Shown: positions 1 through 6,600 of the stretch, piece after piece
Layout: each line of letters opens with the position of its first letter
How positions within the stretch are numbered: the first letter of the stretch is position 1
Source of the DNA: JAKBCQ01 sp021807585
Lineage (GTDB): Bacteria > Planctomycetota > Planctomycetia > Isosphaerales > Isosphaeraceae
DNA: 7,457 bases
Direction of reading: 5' to 3'
Assembly (NCBI GenBank): GCA_027325115.1
Contig: DAHWFG010000225.1
Location: 1-7,457, forward strand
Position numbers and translations under genes: made by a program
The notes under the pieces: generated by a model
The model's input: the letters and a program-made list of their open reading frames with translations, nothing else
What the model was told of the DNA's origin: nothing
Databases searched by the model: none

Positions 1-795
1 GTTTCCCAGGATCGCTGGTTCGGCAAAACGCCGAATCAAGACGAAGATCCCGCCGAACGATATCGCTCGATCGTCGACCTGATCGTCCGGATCGCGAACG
101 AGCACGCCGCATACGTCATCCTCGACCTTCATTGGTCGAACGCCGGAGTTTGGGGTAAGTACATCGGACAGCACAAAATGCCCGACGAACACAGCCTCGA
201 GTTTTGGAAGGACGCGGCGCGACGCTACGCGAACCACGCCTCCGTCATCTTCGATTTATATAATGAGCCGTTTCAGGTCTCGTGGGACGTCTGGAAGAAC
301 GGCGGAGACGTGACTGAATCCGATTCCAAAACAAAGGATAAACTCTCGTACCGCGCCGTCGGTTTACAGCGTTTGATCGACGCGGTTCGCGAGACGGGAG
401 CAAAGAACGTCGTCGTCGCGGGAGGGCTCGATTGGGCTTACGATCTCCGTGGAATCGCCTCGGGCTACGCTCTGTCCGATCCCAAGGGGAGGGGAGTGAT
501 CTACGCCACTCATATATATCCTTGGAAGAAAGATTGGGATACGATGGCGGGAAACATAGCCGCCAAATACCCGGTGTTCGTCGGCGAGGTCGGCTGCGAA
601 ATCGATCCCAAACATGAAGATCCGTTTAAATGGGGACCGAAAGTTCTCGATTACATCGAGAAGCACGGTTGGAGTTGGACCGCGTGGTGTTTCCATACCG
701 AGGCGACGCCGCGCATGCTGAAAGATTGGACGTACGCGCCGACCGATTACTGGGGCGAACCCGTTCTCAAAAAGCTTAAAGAATCGAATCGATAA
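1..795 (+). CDS. GH5-type glycoside hydrolase (cellulase-like), 5' end missing
   Basis: The reading frame is open from base 1 and gives 264 residues up to a TAA at 793-795, so the start, any signal peptide and the first barrel strands lie outside the window. GH5 landmarks are in the right order. VILDLHW (about residues 39-45) is the strand carrying the conserved His. IFDLYNEP carries the expected acid/base Glu at residue 89 (codon 265-267). HIYPW (171-175) matches the conserved His-x-Tyr strand. VFVGEVGC has the expected nucleophile Glu at residue 196 (codon 586-588). A late Trp-rich segment, GWSWTAW (224-229), fits the final barrel strand near the substrate cleft. The family hydrolyses beta-1,4-glucans or mannans by a retaining mechanism; the substrate cannot be fixed here. 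The ATG at 178 is internal, because the conserved DLHW strand lies upstream of it. No carbohydrate-binding module follows the barrel. The gene converges on the redoxin gene. Confidence 0.88.
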   Translation, partial: VSQDRWFGKTPNQDEDPAERYRSIVDLIVRIANEHAAYVILDLHWSNAGVWGKYIGQHKMPDEHSLEFWKDAARRYANHASVIFDLYNEPFQVSWDVWKNGGDVTESDSKTKDKLSYRAVGLQRLIDAVRETGAKNVVVAGGLDWAYDLRGIASGYALSDPKGRGVIYATHIYPWKKDWDTMAGNIAAKYPVFVGEVGCEIDPKHEDPFKWGPKVLDYIEKHGWSWTAWCFHTEATPRMLKDWTYAPTDYWGEPVLKKLKESNR

Positions 796-805
796 CACTC
801 GATTC
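786..805 (+). terminator. Hairpin spanning the GH5 stop codon
   Basis: A perfect 7-bp inverted repeat, GAATCGA (786-792) and TCGATTC (799-805), encloses a six-base loop TAACAC that contains the TAA stop. No run of T follows, so it is not a classical intrinsic terminator. It could be a 3'-end stabilising structure or a Rho-associated pause. The stem is AT-containing and short. Confidence 0.25.
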
Positions 806-929
806 ACCGAGACCGACGTGATCCCGGGTCGGATCGATCGATCGGCGAAACGTCCTTGGCTTTAGCGAGTTACGAATCATGATCGACGAACGCATTCGCC
901 GATCATGACCCGCGACCGATTGAGTGGTA
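796..929. other. Convergent intergenic gap
   Basis: This 134-bp gap lies between two genes facing each other. It contains the end of the stop-codon hairpin, a GATCGATCGATC run around 832-843 and the strong hairpin at 877-908. I see no convincing open reading frame with a ribosome binding site, and no promoter is expected here. Confidence 0.6.
877..908 (-). terminator. Strong hairpin, probable terminator of the redoxin gene
   Basis: The arms TCATGATCG (877-885) and CGATCATGA (900-908) are perfect reverse complements. Inside them, CGAA (887-890) pairs with TTCG (895-898) across the loop CGCA, with a single A/C mismatch between the two stems. This gives 13 pairs in 32 bases. It begins 21 bases beyond the stop of the minus-strand redoxin gene and 81 bases beyond the GH5 stop. 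Neither strand has a U-rich tail, so a transcript-end role is inferred from structure and placement only. Confidence 0.42.
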
Positions 930-2054
930 TCAATACGTTCGTCCCAAATAAGAGACGATTGCGCGTTTGAGTTCGAGCGGCTCGATCGCTCCGGTTTTGC
1001 GATAAATCACCTTACCGCCGGGTGCGATCAACAGGGTGTAAGGCACGGGACCGGGCCATTCTTTATCGAGCGCCTCGGCGAGGGAATCGTGATCTTTCAC
1101 CTTGGCGATATAATTCGTCGCCGATAAATGATTCTCTTTTAGAAGTTCGAGCGGCTCGGCTTTCTTACCGGGTTCGTCGACGCTGATCGTAACCATCCGG
1201 AAGGGTCGACCGCGGTACATCCGGTTGATCGTCGTCAATTCGGGAAGATCGGCGACGCAAGGGCCGCACCAAGTCGCCCACATGTTGACGAGAAGCAGCT
1301 TCTTTCCCTCGTTCTTGACCAGCGATTTGACCCCGGCCTCGTCGATCGGATCGAGCGTGACGCGCTCGGCGTCCCACTTCGCGAGCGACTTCTTGGCGTC
1401 GGTCTCCTTATCAGCCCATTTGGTGGAACAGCCGAAAACACGCGTCTTCTCGACCGGAACGGGCTTGCCCGCAAGCAGCGCGTCGACCGCGCTCAGCGTA
1501 TCGTGCGATTTCGGGGGCTTCACCTCGCCGTCGTCGAATCGCCCCACGTAGCGCAATTTACGCTCGGAATCGAACACGTAAACGTGCGGCGTCGCCAGCA
1601 CCCCGTAAGCTTTCGCGGTCGATTGCGTGTCGCCGTCGTACAAAAACGGAAACCGGAAGCCGCGATCCTTAGCACGAATTTTCATGTCTTCAAAAGAATC
1701 GCCGACGTCGGTGTAACCGAGTTCGTCGAGCCGCAATCCCGCGGGGCTGTTGGGCGAAATCGCGACGACCTTGACCCCTTTGTCTTTGTAATCGGCGTCG
1801 AGCTTAATAATCCGATCTTCATATGCTTGCGCAGTTGGACAATGATTGCACGTGAAGACGATGACGAGGATCTTGGCTTCGGCGAAGTCTTTCAGGCGAT
1901 GAATCTTGCCGTCGACGCCCGGAAGCGCGAAATCGGGAGCGGTCGCGCCGATCTCGAGCGTCTTGAGCTCGGGAGGATCCGCGAAAACGAGCCGCGAGCC
2001 CGCGAACGAAGCGATCCAGACGATTGCGGAAAGGCTGAGGATTCGATGATTCAT
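930..2054 (-). CDS. Secreted tandem redoxin / TlpA-like thiol-disulfide protein
   Basis: This 374-aa protein has two thioredoxin-fold domains. Residues 1-25 form a signal peptide ending near VFA|DP. Domain 1 (about 32-198) is AhpC/TSA-redoxin-like, with FTCNHCP (Cys69, Cys72) and a cis-Pro-type loop ATPHVYV (Pro156). A linker has a lone Cys in GCSTKW (Cys209). Domain 2 (about 235-370) is TlpA-like, with WATWCGPC (Cys263, Cys266) and cis-Pro motif VPYTLL (Pro338). The expected role is thiol-disulfide exchange outside the cytoplasm, possibly keeping cytochrome or enzyme cysteines reduced, but the partner is unknown. I chose ATG at 2054-2052: it starts directly at the signal peptide and has a GAGGG Shine-Dalgarno about 8 bases upstream. 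The frame remains open to an ATG at 2135, but that adds 27 basic residues before the signal peptide and would overlap the promoter. It is transcribed divergently from the SGNH operon. Confidence 0.86.
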   Translation of the reverse strand: MNHRILSLSAIVWIASFAGSRLVFADPPELKTLEIGATAPDFALPGVDGKIHRLKDFAEAKILVIVFTCNHCPTAQAYEDRIIKLDADYKDKGVKVVAISPNSPAGLRLDELGYTDVGDSFEDMKIRAKDRGFRFPFLYDGDTQSTAKAYGVLATPHVYVFDSERKLRYVGRFDDGEVKPPKSHDTLSAVDALLAGKPVPVEKTRVFGCSTKWADKETDAKKSLAKWDAERVTLDPIDEAGVKSLVKNEGKKLLLVNMWATWCGPCVADLPELTTINRMYRGRPFRMVTISVDEPGKKAEPLELLKENHLSATNYIAKVKDHDSLAEALDKEWPGPVPYTLLIAPGGKVIYRKTGAIEPLELKRAIVSYLGRTY

Positions 2055-2097
2055 GGCGTGACCCTCGAACGGCCGGGGATGGAATGTCGATCGCGTC

Positions 2098-2126
2098 AGT
2101 ATCACACCCGAACGTCTCTTGGCCAA
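2098..2126 (-). promoter_or_regulatory. Candidate sigma70-type promoter of the redoxin gene
   Basis: Read on the minus strand, TTGGCC (2126-2121, 4/6 to the -35 consensus) is followed by a 17-base spacer and GATACT (2103-2098, 4/6 to the -10 consensus) with an extended TG one base upstream. Transcription would start near 2091, giving a leader of about 37 bases that contains the GAGGG ribosome binding site. The -35 lies inside the palindrome CTTGGCCAAG. It is a consensus match by eye only, and planctomycete promoters are poorly defined. Confidence 0.35.
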
Positions 2127-2163
2127 GCCCCTCACGATCCGAATTAGCCGCCGACGGGTGAAC

Positions 2164-2178
2164 CGATCGATTCGATCG
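2164..2178. repeat. 15-bp perfect palindrome in the divergent promoter region
   Basis: CGATCGA (2164-2170) and TCGATCG (2172-2178) are exact reverse complements around a single T. It sits between the two candidate promoters, where a dimeric regulator could bind. CGATCG is common elsewhere in this window, so the palindrome may only reflect local word bias. Confidence 0.35.
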
Positions 2179-2253
2179 AGCTTGCCGATCGATGGAAGCG
2201 ATCACAGCACCGACGACACGAACCCGTGCGATCGGACGGAAAGCTCGGCACGA

Positions 2254-2283
2254 TTGACACGGAACCAATCGGCGGATTACCCT
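2254..2283 (+). promoter_or_regulatory. Candidate promoter of the SGNH/dehydrogenase operon
   Basis: An exact TTGACA (2254-2259) is followed after 18 bases by TACCCT (2278-2283), which keeps only the three most conserved -10 positions (T1, A2, T6). Transcription would begin near 2290, with a leader of roughly 75 bases. The weak -10 and slightly long spacer suggest low or activator-dependent expression. An alternative is the AT-rich block TTTAAATACTAAGATAA at 2340-2356, which has no partner -35 and would leave almost no leader. Confidence 0.3.
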
Positions 2284-2364
2284 GAATCCATTCAACCCGC
2301 CGATTCAACCTCGCCCGGATCCGCACGCGTGGACCCCGCTTTAAATACTAAGATAAGTCGGTTT

Positions 2365-3672
2365 ATGAGATATTTGATCGTGCGGCTCTTACTCGTTTGC
2401 ACTTCGTTCGTCTGGGCGTTCGCTTCGATCGGCTTCGCCGCCGACGATTCGTTTTTCCTTCGTGAAGGGGATCGAGTCGCACTTGTCGGCGACGCGTTCT
2501 TTGAAAACGAGTTGAAATCGTGTTATCTGGAAACGATGCTCACCGCGGCGTTTCCCCGGACGAACGCGACTTTTCGCAATTTCGGTTGGAGCGGCGACGA
2601 TGTGCGAGGCTCGGCGCGGGCTCGGTTCGGCCCTCCCGCCGAAGGCTTTCAACATTTAAAAGAGGACGTGCTCGCGTTTAAACCCACGGTTTTGCTCATC
2701 TGTTACGGGATGAACGAATCGTTCGGGGGAGAAGCGGGCCTTCCCGCGTTCTCGGCGGGGTATCGAGCGCTGTTGGACGCGATCGTTCCGCAAGCGGGAC
2801 GGGTCGTGCTGATCACGCCGATCAGGCATCAAAAGCTCCCCCCTCCGCTCCCCGACCCGAGCGAACATAATCACTCGCTTAAACTTTACATCGAATCGAT
2901 TCAAAAGATCGCCGTTCAACGCGGATATCGATTCGTTGATCTTTTTAACGCTCCCGAAACGTCTTCAGCCGATTTGACGACCGACGGCGTGCATCCGACG
3001 AAACCCGGCTATTTCGCCGCGGCGACCGGGATCGGCCGCTCGCTCGGCCTTTCGTTCGACCCCGGTGCGGTTGATTTCGGCGCGGGCAAGCCGACCCCGG
3101 ACGATCAAGATCTTCACGCCGGTCCGCGCGATTCGAAACCGGGAGCGGTCGTATTTCGTATCAAAACATCAATGCCTTTCCTTCCTTTTCGCGCGCTCGA
3201 TCCTCGATTAGGCGGCGACGGATCTCGGAAGATCGAAAGCGTTCGAGCGAACCGAGAAGCGATCGCCTCGGTCGATCCGGCCTCACTCGGCCTGAAAGTC
3301 AAGTTCGATCAAGCCGCGACGAATAAAAACGTGAAACAACTTGCATTTGCCGCTCGAATCGACGAAATCGAAGTGAGCCGCTTGCGCGTCGACGCACAAG
3401 GATTCGTGCAATTCCCGATCGCTCACGGCGATGTCGAACGCGTCGAAAAACTCCGCGGCGCGATCGTCGCCAAGAACGAACTCGATTTTCATCGTCGGCG
3501 CCCCGAAAACGAGACGTACTTATTCCTGTTTCGGAAGCACGAACAGGGCCAAAACGCTCGCGAGATCCCGATGTTCGATCCGCTCGTCGAAGCCAAGGAA
3601 AAAGAGATCGCCGAGCTTCGCGTGCCGCTTCATCATACATACGAATTGATTGTTAAGGAGTCGGGCCGATGA
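2365..3672 (+). CDS. Secreted SGNH/GDSL hydrolase-like protein with GDS changed to GDA
   Basis: This is a 435-aa protein with a signal peptide (residues 1-25, cut near GFA|AD). SGNH blocks are visible. Block I reads VGDAF, with Ala44 where the nucleophilic Ser of GDS normally lies. Block II is RNFGWSGDD (71-79). Block III is YGMNES with Asn117. Block V is TDGVHPT with Asp207 and His210. The family contains esterases, lipases and acetylhydrolases acting on lipids or decorated polysaccharides, but the missing Ser makes classical catalysis doubtful. Ser76 is nearby but is not at the standard place. Residues 262-435 form a second region with a conserved-looking RPENETYLFLFRKHEQGQNA stretch and a charged helical tail, of unknown function. 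ATG at 2365 was chosen because it begins the signal peptide; there is no strong Shine-Dalgarno. An in-frame ATG at 2119 would add 82 low-complexity residues. Its stop overlaps the next start (ATGA). Confidence 0.85.
   Translation: MRYLIVRLLLVCTSFVWAFASIGFAADDSFFLREGDRVALVGDAFFENELKSCYLETMLTAAFPRTNATFRNFGWSGDDVRGSARARFGPPAEGFQHLKEDVLAFKPTVLLICYGMNESFGGEAGLPAFSAGYRALLDAIVPQAGRVVLITPIRHQKLPPPLPDPSEHNHSLKLYIESIQKIAVQRGYRFVDLFNAPETSSADLTTDGVHPTKPGYFAAATGIGRSLGLSFDPGAVDFGAGKPTPDDQDLHAGPRDSKPGAVVFRIKTSMPFLPFRALDPRLGGDGSRKIESVRANREAIASVDPASLGLKVKFDQAATNKNVKQLAFAARIDEIEVSRLRVDAQGFVQFPIAHGDVERVEKLRGAIVAKNELDFHRRRPENETYLFLFRKHEQGQNAREIPMFDPLVEAKEKEIAELRVPLHHTYELIVKESGR
3655..3660 (+). promoter_or_regulatory. 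Shine-Dalgarno AAGGAG for the dehydrogenase gene
   Basis: AAGGAG lies inside the last codons of the SGNH gene, 8 bases before ATG 3669. It supports that start over the in-frame ATG at 3726, which would trim the protein exactly to its signal peptide. With the ATGA overlap it indicates coupled translation. Confidence 0.75.
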
Positions 3673-6600
3673 GCCGATATGCGCCGCGCCTTGGGGCGCG
3701 ACCGAAGGGATTCCCGCGAAAATCGATGACGGCGTTCGGCGCGATCGCGATCCTGCTCTCGCTCGCTACTTTGGCGAACGCCCAGCGAGAACTCAAAGAG
3801 ATCCCCGATCCCGACCCCGAGGTCGAACGCAAATCGTTCATCGTCGCCGATGGATTCGAGGTGAATCTCTTCGCGGGCGATCCTTTGCTCGCCAAACCGA
3901 TTGAGATCAACTTTGACGCCGCCGGGAGGCTCTGGGTCGCTTCGTCCGAGGTTTACCCTCAGATCGCTCCCGGACAAAAGGCCGACGACAAAATCTTGAT
4001 CCTTGAAGACAAAAACGGCGACGGCAAGGCCGATCAAACGACCGTGTTCGCTTCGGGCCTGCTCATACCCACGGGAGTCGAACCCGGCGACGGCGGCGCC
4101 TACGTGGCCAACAGCACCGAACTCCTCTTCCTCAAAGACGAAAACGGCGACGGCAAAGCCGACACCCGCCGCGTCGTCCTCTCGGGATTCGGAACCGAAG
4201 ATACGCATCATATCCTTCATACGCTGCGCTGGGGATATGACGGCAGACTATACATGAATCAGTCGATATATATTCATAGCTCAATCGAGACGCCGCGCGG
4301 CGTCCGTCGGCTCGACGGCGGCGGTACGTGGCGTTTTCGACCCGAATCGATGGATTTGAGCGTCTTTTATCACGGAATGGTGAACCCGTGGGGCCTTCAT
4401 TTCGACCGCTTCGGCCGCCATTTCGCGACCGACGGCGCGTTCGGCGAGGGGATCAATTACGTCGTCCCGGGGGCGTATTACACGACCGCTCCCGACGCGG
4501 TTCGAATCCTCGCGGGGCTCAATCCGGGAAGCCCCAAAGACTGCGGCCTCGAACTCTTAGGCGGCCGCGCACTCCCCGACGATTGGAACGGAAACGCTCT
4601 CACAAACGATTTTCGCGCCAATCGCGTGTGCCGCTATATCCTCGGCGAAGACGGATCGGGATTCACTTCCAAAGAGGCGCCCGAGCTGATTAAAACAAAT
4701 CATCGCGCGTTTCGCCCCATTGATATCAAAATGGGTCCCGACGGCGCGATTTACATCGCCGATTGGTACAACCCGATCATCCAGCACGGCGAAGTCGATT
4801 TCCGCGATCCGAGACGCGATCATACCCACGGACGCATCTGGCGAGTCGCCGCGAAAGGACGCAAGCCCGTCGAAAGACCGCGGCTCGTGAACGCGACCGT
4901 CGCCGAATTGCTCGAGAATCTCAAAGCCGAAGAACCGTGGACCCGCCATTTCGCCAAACGCGTTCTCAAAGAACGGGGAGAACGACAAGTTCTCCCTCAA
5001 CTCGCGAAATGGGTCGCCTCGCTCGATTCTCATGACCCTCATATTTCGATGTATAAACTCGAGGCGCTCTGGATGTATCAGGCGTTCGACGTCCCCGAGC
5101 CCGCTCTTTTGAAGGCTTTGCTCCGCGATAGCGATCACCGCGTTCGAGGCGCCGCGACTCGCGTCATCCAGGATTGGATTGATCGACTTCAACACCCGCT
5201 CAATCTATTAAGCGTTCAAGTCGAAGACGAACATCCAATCGTCAGATTGGAGGCCGTTCGTGTTTTGGGACACGTCAAACCCCCCGAGGCGATCGCAATC
5301 GCTCTCAAAGCTCTAAACCGTCCCGTCGACCGCTTTTTGGATTACGCGCTTTGGCTTACGGTGCGCGATCTCAGCCCGATTTGGCTGCCGATCTACGAAT
5401 CAGGTAAGATCGAGATATTAGGATCACCCGATCGGATGACGTTCGCTCTCGCCGCGGTCGGTTCCCCCGCGGTCGTCAAGCCGCTGTTCGACGCGATTCG
5501 CTCGGGGAAGGTTCCTCAAAAAGATCAAGCGGACGCGATCGCGATCGTCGCGACGCTCGGCGGCCCGAACGAACTCGCGTCGGTTCTTGATGTCGCGATC
5601 GCCGATGCGACCCCGATCGAACTCCGCGATCGAATCCTCGTCTCGCTCCTTGAAGCGCACCGCCGACGGAACGTTAAACCCGCGGGCGACGTCGATCGGT
5701 TGAAAACCTTATTGAAATCCAACAATGTTCAAACGCGAGCAACCGCGATCAGGCTCGCGGGCGCGTGGAAGATCGAATCGTTGCGAGCCGAAATCGCCAA
5801 ATCCGCGGCCGACCGCGCCGCTGACGAGAGCGACCGCCGCGCCGCGATCGAAGCGATCGCACGGCTCAAGGGATCAAAAAGCGAAGAATTACTCATTCAA
5901 CTTGCGCAATCCGACGATTCTCCTCGCGTTCGCCAAGACGCGACAATCGCGCTGGCCGAATTGAACCCCGCCGCCGCGTCGAAAGCGTGCGTCGAACTTG
6001 CGCCGCTCGTTCCGGACGGCGGCGAAGCGACCGTCGCGGCGGTTCTGGCGCGGCGCGGCGGACCCGACGCGCTCGCCTCGGCCCTCGCGGGCAAATCGCT
6101 GCCGCAAGACGCCGCACGGGTCTGGTTGCGGACGGTTCGCGCCTCGGGGGCGCCGGCTGCCTCGCTCGTCGCCGCGATCGTCGCCGCGGGATCGATTCAA
6201 ACGGGATCGCTCACGCTTTCGCCTGATCAAATCAAAGCAATGATCGATTTAGTGCGCGAGCAGGGAGATCCCCGCCGCGGCGAGGCGATCTTCCGTCGCG
6301 GCGATCTCACATGCTTGAAATGTCATGCGATCGCCGGCGCCGGCGGGCGCGTCGGCCCGAGCATGGAAAGCCTGGGAGCAAGCGCGCAGGTCGATTATCT
6401 GATCGAATCGATCCTCAAACCCGGCGCCAAGGTCAAGGAAAATTACAACGCGCTTTTAATCGCAACTTCAGACGGCCGAGTCGTCGGCGGGATCAAGCTA
6501 AGACAAACCGATTCCGATTTGATCCTCCGCGATCCCGAAGGCAAAGAGATCTCGATCCCCCTGGGATCGATCGAGGAGAAGAAAGACGCGGGCTCGCTGA

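Larger units (their letters stand above)
2055..2364. other. Divergent intergenic regulatory region (310 bp)
   Basis: This stretch separates the redoxin gene (-) from the SGNH gene (+) and must hold promoters for both. It contains a candidate promoter in each direction, a 10-bp palindrome CTTGGCCAAG (2118-2127), a 15-bp CGATCGA-T-TCGATCG palindrome (2164-2178), a direct repeat ATTCAACC (2290-2297 and 2303-2310) and an AT-rich block (2340-2356) just before the SGNH start. Plus-strand translation is open from 2119, but the product lacks recognisable protein features before the signal peptide. I see no RNA gene. Confidence 0.6.

Noticed and set aside
178..795. GH5 gene starting at ATG 178
   Set aside because: The frame is open from base 1, and the conserved VILDLHW strand lies upstream of 178, so the gene is cut by the window edge.
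2055..2135. N-terminal extension of the redoxin gene from ATG 2135
   Set aside because: The ATG at 2054 has a GAGGG ribosome binding site and begins a normal signal peptide; the longer form adds a basic segment before it.
1503..2147. Long plus-strand open frame opposite the redoxin gene
   Set aside because: It is antisense to a gene with clear domains and signal peptide, has no recognisable motif, and is explained by the GC-rich codon use of the real gene.
2119..2364. N-terminal extension of the SGNH gene from ATG 2119
   Set aside because: The extra 82 residues are polar and featureless and would bury the signal peptide in the interior; the region also carries the candidate promoters.
3633..4220. 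Minus-strand 195-residue open frame opposite the start of the dehydrogenase gene
   Set aside because: Its repeated AVAVFVFEEE/AVAVFVFKDQ segments are only the antisense of the two DxNGDGxAD loops, and no ribosome binding site supports it.
4557..5195. Minus-strand 212-residue open frame inside the dehydrogenase gene
   Set aside because: It is antisense to highly conserved propeller and HEAT sequence and lacks recognisable features.
4760..6240. Possible tandem DNA repeat in the HEAT-like region
   Set aside because: The repetition is at the level of helical protein pattern and common words such as GATCG; I see no long repeated DNA unit.
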